Assembly: GCF_001748245.1 (NCBI RefSeq)
Contig: NZ_BDFO01000001.1
Location: forward strand, 915,345 to 979,344
Reading direction: 5' to 3'
Source of the DNA: Oligoflexus tunisiensis
GTDB lineage: Bacteria; Bdellovibrionota_B; Oligoflexia; Oligoflexales; Oligoflexaceae
DNA: 64,000 nt
Below, in pieces: positions 56,965 to 64,000 of this stretch (the stretch's first letter is position 1; every line of letters begins with the position of its first letter). The notes under the pieces are model-generated. The model worked only from the letters and a program-made list of their open reading frames with translations, ran no database searches and had not been told where the DNA came from. The position numbers and the translations under genes were made by a program.

Positions 56965-57846
56965 GTGACCGAGGCTTTGTCTTCCATCGCCATCTATGTC
57001 GTGGCCACTCCGATTGGCAATCTCGATGATATTTCGCAGAGAGCCATGAAGATACTGAAGAATGTGGACCTTATCGCCGCGGAGGATACCCGCCGCGCGC
57101 GCCAGCTCCTGCAGCAAATTGGACGGGAGAAGGTCGAACTCATCAGTTATTACGATCATGTTGAGGCGGAGAAAGCACCGATCATTTTGGATCGATTGCA
57201 ACGGGACAATCTCTCGCTCGCTCTGGTTTCGGATGCGGGGACGCCCTGCGTCTCGGACCCTGGCTATCGGCTGATTCGGGAAGCCAAAAGGCGCGGAATT
57301 CCTGTGCATCCGATTCCCGGGCCCAGCGCGTTAACAGCTCTGGTTTCCGCTTCCGGTTTGCCGAGCGATCGCCTGCTCTTCGTCGGATTTTTGCCGACCA
57401 AGCGGGCGGCTCTGGTTCGTGAAGTGGGCAGCTGGCGGAATGTGCGGGCTTCCATTGTGTTCTATGAGGCGCCGCGACGACTGGCACAGGTTTTCAAGGT
57501 GATTGAAGACCTCTATCCCAACGCTGAACTGGTGGTGGGGCGTGAGCTGACGAAGCTGCATGAAGAGATACTGATGACGGACATCCAGGGTGCGCGCGCC
57601 TGGTGTCATGATCATGAATTCCTGAAGGGCGAGGCCACAGTCATGGTGTCCCTCGGTCGTGATGCGGAAACGCCGGAAGTTCAGGCGGCGGAAGCGGCCC
57701 ATGAAATTGCCAGCGAAGCCATCCAGCTCTTCAAGGGTGGAGCCACTCTGAAGGATCTTTTGCAAAAATTCAGGGATCGGGGTTTGAGCCGCTCCGATCT
57801 TTACCAACTGCTCCTCGAAGCGAAGGAGGCGAGCGATGATACGTGA
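56965..57846 (+). CDS. rsmI: 16S rRNA 2'-O-ribose C1402 methyltransferase
   Basis: 293 residues of the tetrapyrrole-methylase-like family. YVVATPIGNLDDISQRAMKIL, AAEDTRRARQLLQ, LVSDAGTPCVSDPGYRLI, IPGPSALTALVSASGL, FYEAPRRLAQ and GRELTKLHEE are all diagnostic. Methylates C1402 in the decoding centre of 16S rRNA. GTG 56965 is taken as the start; the ribosome site is weak. The stop overlaps a small membrane protein gene by 11 bp. Confidence 0.95.
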   Translation: MTEALSSIAIYVVATPIGNLDDISQRAMKILKNVDLIAAEDTRRARQLLQQIGREKVELISYYDHVEAEKAPIILDRLQRDNLSLALVSDAGTPCVSDPGYRLIREAKRRGIPVHPIPGPSALTALVSASGLPSDRLLFVGFLPTKRAALVREVGSWRNVRASIVFYEAPRRLAQVFKVIEDLYPNAELVVGRELTKLHEEILMTDIQGARAWCHDHEFLKGEATVMVSLGRDAETPEVQAAEAAHEIASEAIQLFKGGATLKDLLQKFRDRGLSRSDLYQLLLEAKEASDDT

Positions 57847-58054
57847 TGGACAACCGAGTCCCGAGCAGGCCCGAAAAATGGCCCGGGTTTTTGTGATAGC
57901 CACTCTGGTCGGTGGATTTCTGGTGTTTTTGAATGTGACGATACGAAGCTACAACATTCGCCAGCAGCAGGAGGCGATTAAAAGTCAGGAAGCGGCCGAA
58001 CAGGCCACAACTCCCGCCACTCCCGAAGCGGTACCGCAATCGGCCACACCCTGA
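57836..58054 (+). CDS. small single-span membrane protein
   Basis: 72 residues. One transmembrane segment (VFVIATLVGGFLVFLNVTI, about 18-36) then a Gln/Glu- and Ala/Thr/Pro-rich tail (KSQEAAEQATTPATPEAV). Overlaps the end of rsmI by 11 bp and is almost certainly co-translated with it. No family recognised. Its stop is 2 bp from the convergent TgpA stop. Confidence 0.7.
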   Translation: MIRDGQPSPEQARKMARVFVIATLVGGFLVFLNVTIRSYNIRQQQEAIKSQEAAEQATTPATPEAVPQSATP

Positions 58055-58056
58055 GT

Positions 58057-59892
58057 TTAGAGCGGAATTTTGGGCGAACGGCTGATGAGCCTTCGCAACT
58101 CATGAAAACTCTTCAGCAGATCCTGAGCGGCCTGGCGTTCGGCGGCCGGGCCGTAAAGGGTGTCCTGATACAGTTGAGAAAGTTCCTGGCAACGCGCCGC
58201 ATGCTGAGGATACGTTCGGGATACCCGTTCGAGAAAGTCCCGCATGCCCTCATAACTTTCCCGCGTGAGACCCCGCTTTTCCAGATCCCGTAGAAAGCCT
58301 TCCATGGCCGACTGCCAGAGCGGACGATTGAGGCGTTTTTTCTGCATTCGCCAAATCTGAAGAGGCACCAGGATCGCAAGGACGGCAATCATTCCCATCC
58401 AAAGATATTCGAATTCCTGGGCCCACTCGCGCAACTTCACCACAGCCAGACGCAAACCATAGGCGAACCAGGCCGACGGCAGGGCGGTGATCCAGACTCT
58501 GCTGGATTCACGGGGCACTTCGGAGATGGCCACAGCGGAAGGATCCACACGCCGCCAGCGGCCATCCCAGAAGACTTCAACCCAGGCATGCGCATCGCTA
58601 TCCCGAACCAGAAGAAAATCGCTGTTGCCGATAAAAACTCCACCTTCATAACCGGCGACCACGCGGGCCGGGGTGCCGGCCAATTGCAGGAGCGTGGCGA
58701 ATGAGGCAGCAAAATGCTCGCAAAAACCCCGCTTTTTGACGAAGAGGAAATCATCGAGGGCATCCTCCCGACTCAAGGTGCCGGGACGCAGTGTATAGGT
58801 ATAGCCCTTCATCCGTTCCAAAAGCGTCAGGACCTGCTGCTCGGGGGATCTGAATTTCAGCTCATCCACCAGCGCCCGCGTTCGTGCCGAGACCTGAATT
58901 TTCAGCGCTTCGTGCTGTGGCGCATGCGGCGGGGAAAAGCGATCAAGGGGTGCCGCGCTCGCTTCAATCAGTTCATTCTGGGTTTGATAGATGCGCAGAT
59001 CAGGATGCCACCAGATCCGGGTTGCCTGCGGGCCGGCGCCCTGGAGGGAAATGGTGTGCTCGAGAAGCGGCAGCCCCAGCCCCAGGCGCACCTCGGGGAT
59101 CATTTGATAGGTCAGATGACCCGCAGCTGCCGGTCGCTGATTGTAGTCCTGCATTTCAATCTTGCGCTTTTTGCGCCAGATCATGCCGAAGGATTCCTCC
59201 AGAACCATGCTGCGCCAGTAAAGGGCTTGTTCACCCGGTTTGTCCTGAAAAAAACGCACGCGGAACGCCACCCGATCCGACTGCGCGAGACGGGCAATGC
59301 GTCCGGGCTCGAGAATATCCGAAAGTCCTGTCACCGCGTATTCGGAGGTCTGCGGCCTTATCTCTGGGAAAAAGAAATAAACCGGCAGAAGAATGGCCGC
59401 GACCGGCAGGGATATCTTCAGAATATTGCGCCCCAGAGGCCAAAGCGAAAGCAGAGCCGAAGTCGGCAGATGATGGATGAGCAGACTGAAAAAAATCAGC
59501 ACCGTCAGGAAAAAATAAAGAAACAAAGGCAGGGGCGACCCGCGCATCACGAGAAGACAGATCAGGAGTCCATAGAACGCGGCGTGCACCATCATCACCT
59601 GACGTGGATGCGGGCGATCCAGAAGGAAGAGCATGCTGGCAATGCAGACCACCGAGATCATCGATTCCCGGCTGAAAATAGGCGCGCTATCGAGAAAAAT
59701 GAAGGCCACCATCAGGGTGCCGAGCGCACTGAGCAAAACCCGTGAAGGATGCCCGCTGCCGCTGCGAAGGATCCACCATTTCCAAAGTCCCAGGACGGCC
59801 GCCGCGATCACGAGCCAGAAGGGAAGCCCCTGCGCGAGCAGGAGGATCAGAAAGGCAAAGACGATCAGCGCCAAATTCTGAACGCCCATCAT
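58057..59892 (-). CDS. tgpA: TgpA-type transmembrane transglutaminase-like protein
   Basis: 611 residues. About five or six membrane segments in the first 190 residues, then a periplasmic transglutaminase-like domain with Cys in KKRGFCEHFAASFATLLQ, His in RDSDAHAWVEVFWDG and Asp in RRVDPSAV; one more membrane segment (EYLWMGMIAVLAILVPLQI) and a C-terminal helical tail (DUF4129-like). The start overlaps the DUF58 gene by 4 bp. The MoxR-DUF58-TgpA set is a conserved operon linked to envelope integrity. Confidence 0.92.
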   Translation of the reverse strand: MMGVQNLALIVFAFLILLLAQGLPFWLVIAAAVLGLWKWWILRSGSGHPSRVLLSALGTLMVAFIFLDSAPIFSRESMISVVCIASMLFLLDRPHPRQVMMVHAAFYGLLICLLVMRGSPLPLFLYFFLTVLIFFSLLIHHLPTSALLSLWPLGRNILKISLPVAAILLPVYFFFPEIRPQTSEYAVTGLSDILEPGRIARLAQSDRVAFRVRFFQDKPGEQALYWRSMVLEESFGMIWRKKRKIEMQDYNQRPAAAGHLTYQMIPEVRLGLGLPLLEHTISLQGAGPQATRIWWHPDLRIYQTQNELIEASAAPLDRFSPPHAPQHEALKIQVSARTRALVDELKFRSPEQQVLTLLERMKGYTYTLRPGTLSREDALDDFLFVKKRGFCEHFAASFATLLQLAGTPARVVAGYEGGVFIGNSDFLLVRDSDAHAWVEVFWDGRWRRVDPSAVAISEVPRESSRVWITALPSAWFAYGLRLAVVKLREWAQEFEYLWMGMIAVLAILVPLQIWRMQKKRLNRPLWQSAMEGFLRDLEKRGLTRESYEGMRDFLERVSRTYPQHAARCQELSQLYQDTLYGPAAERQAAQDLLKSFHELRRLISRSPKIPL

Positions 59893-60782
59893 ACCGGCAC
59901 CTCATGGCTGGCGAGTTGCCTCAGTGCGGTGCGCAACTGTTCGTGTCCGGAGCCTTCGGGCAGGGTCACATGGGGGAGCTCCAAGGAAAAAGGCCGATTC
60001 TGCGAAGCGCAGGCAAAAACCCAGGCGGTCAGCTGCCGCAGCTTCGCCTCAGGATCCTGGACCAGAACATCCTGATAGCGCAGATGCAAGGCGCCTTCCC
60101 CGCGACTGCCAAACTCCTTCAATAAAAGCGGCTGACCCCGCGCATAGGCTTTCCAGTCCACCTGCTTGAGTGAGGCTCCCGGTTGATACAGGCGATGCCC
60201 GGCAAAATCCTCGCCGGTCAGGTAACGCAGACGTTCCCCTTCCTCCGTAGGAGGCAGCGGCTGCTGGCCTTCCGGTCGCGGATAAACGATGAGTTTGGCG
60301 TCCGTAAACATCCACTTCCATGCCGAAAAAAGTCCGTAGTAGCCCCGACTCTGCACCCGGATGCGCTGCAGAGCATAAACGCCGCGCACGGGACACTGAA
60401 TTTCGAGCAGTACCGAGCTGCTGCTTTTGAGTTCCTGAACGAAGGGGGCATTCAGAAGCTGAAATTTTTTCAAGGTTTGCAGGGAAATATTATAGCGGGC
60501 CGGCTGCTGACCATTGCGCAGGACGACCAGCACGCGAGCGGTCCGGCCTTCCTCGCCAGGCTCGCTTTGGATGACGTCACCGGTCACACTCTCCATGTTG
60601 CTGTTGGTCTGGATCATGGCCACCATCCCGAGCACGATCAGGGTGAGACCAACCGTATGATAGGGACCTGAATTCCGAAAAAATCCGAGAGCGAAAACAT
60701 CGACGATCAGCGTGAAGAAGGCGAAACCGTAAACGGTCGGCAGAATGCCCGGCCGATCGGTTGGAATAAAAACCTTTTTCAT
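59889..60782 (-). CDS. DUF58-domain protein
   Basis: 297 residues. Two N-terminal membrane segments (VYGFAFFTLIVDVFALGFF and YHTVGLTLIVLGMVAMI), beta-rich middle with RGYYGLFSAWKWM and the DUF58 signature DFAGHRLYQPGASLKQVDWKAYARGQPLLLKEFGSRGEG. It is coupled on both sides (ATGA overlaps with MoxR and TgpA). DUF58 proteins are often paired with a MoxR AAA+ chaperone that may help assemble them. Confidence 0.9.
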   Translation of the reverse strand: MKKVFIPTDRPGILPTVYGFAFFTLIVDVFALGFFRNSGPYHTVGLTLIVLGMVAMIQTNSNMESVTGDVIQSEPGEEGRTARVLVVLRNGQQPARYNISLQTLKKFQLLNAPFVQELKSSSSVLLEIQCPVRGVYALQRIRVQSRGYYGLFSAWKWMFTDAKLIVYPRPEGQQPLPPTEEGERLRYLTGEDFAGHRLYQPGASLKQVDWKAYARGQPLLLKEFGSRGEGALHLRYQDVLVQDPEAKLRQLTAWVFACASQNRPFSLELPHVTLPEGSGHEQLRTALRQLASHEVPV

Positions 60783-61681
60783 GGTCGTACCGGGACCTGA
60801 TGCAGCAACTCACGAGCGCGTTCGTTGCCGACTTCAGGACGCAGTTCATCCCCGCTGATCAGGCGATGGCTCATCACGGAAATGGCCACAGCCTGCACAT
60901 CCTCGGGGATCACATATTGGCGATGATCGAGCCAGGCATAGGCCTGCGCCGCATGCAGAAGGGCCAGCGAAGCGCGCGGGGAAATGCCGTGTGGCAAACG
61001 CCGGGATTCCTGGGCGATGTCGACGATGTACTGGGCGATGCCGGGTGCCACATGCAAACGCCGGATCTCGGCCTGACGGGCCCGGATTTCACCGGGATCC
61101 CAGATCGGTTCCAGGTCCGCGAGAGCCTTGGCGGACCCTTCATTCATCAGGATGCTGATCTCGGCATCGCGACTGGGATAACCCAGGGCCATCTTCATCA
61201 TGAAACGGTCGAGCTGCGATTCGGGCAAAGGAAAAGTCCCGATGCTGCGCCTTGGATTTTGCGTTGCGATAAAAAAGAAGGGCCGCTCCAAAGCATAGGT
61301 TTTGCCATCCGCTGTCACGGCCTGCTCTTCCATAGCCTGCAGGAAGGCGCTCTGGGTTTTCGGCGAGGCGCGGTTTAATTCATCCCCCAGGACGAGCTGA
61401 CTGAAGATTGGTCCTGGCTGGAACACAAAACTTTGCTTGTCGCGATCAAAAATCGAAACCCCGATAATATCAGCCGGCAAAAGATCCGACGTGAATTGAA
61501 TGCGACTGAAATCGAGATTCAAAAGTTTCGCCAGGGTCTTGGCGAAGGTGGTCTTGCCCATGCCCGGTTCATCTTCCAGGAGAAGATGCCCACCAGCCAG
61601 CAGGCAGCTCAGGGCCAGGCGAAAGGATTCCCGCTTGCCGATGACCACTTTCTCCGCTTGCTCAAGAAATTTTTGCAGCAT
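60779..61681 (-). CDS. moxR: MoxR-family AAA+ ATPase
   Basis: 300 residues from ATG 61681 (AAAGGA nine bases upstream). Walker A EDEPGMGKTTFAK, Walker B VLGDELNRASPKTQSAFLQAMEEQ, sensor-1 FIATQNP and the lid NERARELL are typical of MoxR. Chaperone-like; acts on the downstream DUF58 and TgpA products by association. The start lies within the tail of the sthA gene (20-bp overlap), so sthA may be co-transcribed. Confidence 0.93.
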   Translation of the reverse strand: MLQKFLEQAEKVVIGKRESFRLALSCLLAGGHLLLEDEPGMGKTTFAKTLAKLLNLDFSRIQFTSDLLPADIIGVSIFDRDKQSFVFQPGPIFSQLVLGDELNRASPKTQSAFLQAMEEQAVTADGKTYALERPFFFIATQNPRRSIGTFPLPESQLDRFMMKMALGYPSRDAEISILMNEGSAKALADLEPIWDPGEIRARQAEIRRLHVAPGIAQYIVDIAQESRRLPHGISPRASLALLHAAQAYAWLDHRQYVIPEDVQAVAISVMSHRLISGDELRPEVGNERARELLHQVPVRP

Positions 61682-63095
61682 GCACCGGGGTCCTTTGAGG
61701 CAGCTTTTCCAATTCCGCCATGGCATGGAAAGCGGCGATTTTAAAACCTTCCGCCAGCGTCGGAAAATTGAAGATCGTGGAGTGAGCAAACTGATGGATG
61801 GTCATGCCCGCAATCATTCCCACCTGGCCGATGTGAATCAAATTCGCGGCATCAGCGCCCACGATATGGACACCGATGATTTTGTGGGTGTTCTGGCAGA
61901 CGATAATCTTCATCAGTCCATAGCTGTCACCGCGAATGTAACCACGGGCGATTTGATCGTAGCGGGCGCGGCCGACCACATAGGGCTGGTTTTTTTGGAT
62001 CAGTTCCTCTTCAGTCATGCCGACGGAAGACATTTCCGGTATGGTATAAACCCCTATGGGAAAGAACTCGGGAAAAGTGACATCGGGGATGCCAAAGGCA
62101 TGAGCGGCTGCCACACGACCCTGTTCAGCCGAGGTGCTCGCCAGCGCCGGCGGGCCGATCACGTCCCCCACGGCGTAAATGTTGCGAATGCTGGTTTGAA
62201 AGTGTTGATTCACGTTAATCGCTTTACGCTCGTTGACTTCGATGCCGACACGCTCCAGTCCCAGATGATCACTACAGGATTCACGGCCGGCAGCGAAGAA
62301 GAATATATCAGTTTCCAGAATGAGATCATTATAAGTTGTGCGAACCAAGGGACCGTTGACTTCCATTTTCTGCAGCATACGGCCCAGCTCAAATTTGACG
62401 CCCAGTCCCTCCATCGACTGCTTGAGCTCTTCGGCGATCTCCTGATCGATAAATTGCATGATGCGTGTCCGCGCATCGATAATCGTTGTGTTCACACCCA
62501 GCGCCGAGAAAATGCAGGCATATTCACAGCCCACCACGCCGGCGCCGAAAACCGTGATCGATTTCGGCAGCGATTCCAGCCGCAGAATATCATCGGAATC
62601 CACCACCCGCCAGCCATCGAAAGGCATATCAGGCGGACGCCGCGGACGCGAGCCGGTGGCGATCACCACGAATTCCGTGTGCAGCACATAGCTTTCACCG
62701 TTCAGCGGATTGATGCGGACGATGTTGGTATCTTCAAGGAAAGCCGTGCCGTGAATCAGATCCACCTTGTGCTGAGCCAGGGCCGCGCGCACAATTTTCT
62801 CTTCATCCATCGAGGCGGTGCGGGCGCGTTCCGTCAGACGATTGGTGGACAGCGTATTCACCAGCCGTTCCACCCAGTGAGCACCGACGTGCGAATGGAT
62901 GCTGCGAATGGCCGCCATGACTTCACGCAGCGTCTTGGACGGGATGGTGCCGGTATGCAGCCAGGTTCCTCCCAGGCGCTCGGGATGTTTTTCCACGACG
63001 GCGACGCGTTTTTTGAGACGGGCGGCCTGGATTGCGGCTTGTATGCCGGCCGGCCCACTTCCGATCACGACCATATCATAGGCTGCTGAATCCAC
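61662..63095 (-). CDS. sthA: soluble pyridine nucleotide transhydrogenase
   Basis: 477 residues, FAD flavoprotein of the disulphide-reductase fold: VVIGSGPAGIQAAIQAARL at the N-terminus, FGAGVVGCEYACIFSALGV for NAD(P), FAAGRESCSDHLGLERVGIEVN and FFPIGVYTIPEMSSVGMTEEEL. GGTWLHTGTIPSKTLRE lacks the redox Cys pair, as in SthA and unlike lipoamide dehydrogenase. Transfers hydride between NADPH and NAD+. GTG 63095 with GGGGAG five bases upstream. Confidence 0.92.
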   Translation of the reverse strand: MDSAAYDMVVIGSGPAGIQAAIQAARLKKRVAVVEKHPERLGGTWLHTGTIPSKTLREVMAAIRSIHSHVGAHWVERLVNTLSTNRLTERARTASMDEEKIVRAALAQHKVDLIHGTAFLEDTNIVRINPLNGESYVLHTEFVVIATGSRPRRPPDMPFDGWRVVDSDDILRLESLPKSITVFGAGVVGCEYACIFSALGVNTTIIDARTRIMQFIDQEIAEELKQSMEGLGVKFELGRMLQKMEVNGPLVRTTYNDLILETDIFFFAAGRESCSDHLGLERVGIEVNERKAINVNQHFQTSIRNIYAVGDVIGPPALASTSAEQGRVAAAHAFGIPDVTFPEFFPIGVYTIPEMSSVGMTEEELIQKNQPYVVGRARYDQIARGYIRGDSYGLMKIIVCQNTHKIIGVHIVGADAANLIHIGQVGMIAGMTIHQFAHSTIFNFPTLAEGFKIAAFHAMAELEKLPQRTPVHAAKIS

Positions 63096-63239
63096 AGTTA
63101 CTCCCCGAATGCTGACGCCACGGTAAGAGGATCGGTCGCCACCGGGACTTCTTTAGGTTGGGCCCGGGTTTTACGCTTTGGGATTGTCGGGATCAGGTGT
63201 GACCGCTTATCATAAATTCCAGGCCAAACAGGAGTCGGC

Positions 63240-63842
63240 ATGAACGCTTCGCACCTGATCATGGAATTTCTGCCCCTGATCATTTACATCGGAGTTGATG
63301 CCTGGAAAGGGTTTCGAGCTGGAATTATCGCGGCCATGATCTGTACGATCATCATGGCCGTTTATCATTATTTGATGTTTGGTCAAATTGATAAATTTCT
63401 ACTCGGTGAAGGCTTGATGATCCTCGTGCTGGGAACGATCAGCCTCAAGATGAACAATGATCGTTATTTCAAGTTTCAACCCCCCGTGCTGGCCGCCGTA
63501 TTCTCGGCTGTCTTCGCCTGGTTTCAGGTTTTTGACCAACCTTTGATGCTGCACTTTATTCCGCAGATGGAAAAGATTTTTCAAACCAACTCAGCGGATC
63601 TGAATGCACGGGCGGGAATCGAGCCTCATGAGGAATCACCTGCCCTGCAAATGCTCCATTCTGAAGAATTTCGCCTGACACTGAGTCGCCTGTCCGGACA
63701 AATGATCTGGCTCTTTGCCGCTCATGGGATTCTCATGGCCTACGCGGCTTTGAGGCTTCGAACCGCAGCCTGGTTTGCCTGGCGTTTGGCGATTTATCCT
63801 GCCCTCTTCGTTGTGGTCATTATCAATCAGATTCTCGTGTGA
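63240..63842 (+). CDS. YciB/IspZ-like inner-membrane protein
   Basis: 200 residues with five or six hydrophobic segments. MEFLPLIIYIGVDAWKGFRAGIIAAMICTIIMA and KMNNDRYFKFQPPVLAAVFSAVF correspond by eye to the YciB pattern (FLPL-x-x-F, then ND-x-x-x-K-x-K). YciB helps cell-envelope synthesis at the inner membrane in E. coli. This version is longer than YciB by about 20 residues due to an insert (MEKIFQTNSADLNARAGIEPHEES). Function here is tentative. ATG 63240 has CAGGAG upstream. Confidence 0.7.
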   Translation: MNASHLIMEFLPLIIYIGVDAWKGFRAGIIAAMICTIIMAVYHYLMFGQIDKFLLGEGLMILVLGTISLKMNNDRYFKFQPPVLAAVFSAVFAWFQVFDQPLMLHFIPQMEKIFQTNSADLNARAGIEPHEESPALQMLHSEEFRLTLSRLSGQMIWLFAAHGILMAYAALRLRTAAWFAWRLAIYPALFVVVIINQILV

Positions 63843-63916
63843 ATTCCGCAAAGCACCAAGAGCAGAAGCCGTCGTTTACCGGCATCAGTTGAATGCCTTG
63901 AAACGATAGGAATATA

Positions 63917-64000
63917 ATGAAAGCTGAAGGGATCTTACCCGCATTTGAAATCCATTCAGCACTCTCTGAACCGATTTCCTCATTCAGGATGGGCCATGTT
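63917..64000 (+). CDS. possible start of a gene cut by the window end
   Basis: ATG 63917, five bases after AGGA, opens a frame of 28 codons with no stop to the end of the window. The sequence (MKAEGILPAFEIHS...) is too short to assign. Reported only because start, ribosome site and open frame are present. Confidence 0.35.
   Translation, partial: MKAEGILPAFEIHSALSEPISSFRMGHV

Overview
This window reads as chromosomal DNA of a flagellated Gram-negative bacterium. It carries a flagellin start with a sigma-28-like promoter, heptose/LPS genes (gmhA, a family 9 heptosyltransferase), many lipoproteins, a 6S RNA and a c-type cytochrome. Coding density is high, with many 4-bp (ATGA) start/stop overlaps. 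The moderately high GC, the TPR-fused CheA-type kinase and the many secreted orphan proteins would fit a deep-branching lineage such as Bdellovibrionota/Oligoflexia or a deltaproteobacterial relative. That placement is inference from gene style; no rRNA marker is present.

Layout. 1-5 kb: flagellin start, amidotransferase, gmhA-HIT-manA, HU, a small secreted protein and a GNAT acetyltransferase. 5.1-19.2 kb: an aryl-polyene-type (APE) pigment/lipid locus in two arms. The plus-strand arm holds a glycosyltransferase-acyltransferase fusion and an AMP-ligase. The minus-strand arm holds a methyltransferase, ACP, ketosynthase, ketosynthase-like partner, dehydratase, ketoreductase and second dehydratase. 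Between the arms, co-directional with the minus arm, lie two lipoproteins, three secreted proteins that look like diverged paralogs, a further exported protein and a multi-haem cytochrome c. 19.4-23.1 kb: heptosyltransferase, VOC protein, GH108 muramidase, monothiol glutaredoxin and a cystathionine gamma-synthase-type enzyme.

23.2-33.6 kb is the most unusual region: a minus-strand block of seven genes. It starts with an AAA+ Clp-type ATPase fused to a degenerate class I release-factor (RF2-like) module that lacks the GGQ and SPF motifs. It continues with five exported proteins of unknown family and ends with a large exported protein carrying a nuclease-like C-terminus, followed by a small acidic cytosolic protein that could be its immunity partner. 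I see no T6SS or phage structural genes, so this is a candidate undescribed system.

33.9-48.4 kb: P2A-type cation ATPase, PLD-family lipoprotein, a broken yceI, a Sco1 protein, molybdenum-cofactor genes (a moaC-moaB fusion, moeA, moaD), a response regulator, a lipoprotein of the transglutaminase-elicitor type, DoxX and a TPR-PAS-Hpt-CheA-like kinase. 48.5-64 kb is mostly housekeeping: a parvulin foldase, pheT-pheS, an aminotransferase, 6S RNA, a thioesterase, a GDT1-type transporter, rsmI, the TgpA-DUF58-MoxR operon, sthA and a YciB-like membrane protein.

Two intergenic sites (6.7 and 55.3 kb) share a pattern: the 3' end of a gene, including its stop codon, is tandemly repeated with a 36- or 37-bp period up to or close to the next gene's start. 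All calls come from reading the sequence by eye. No database search was run, and family assignments rest on recognisable motifs.
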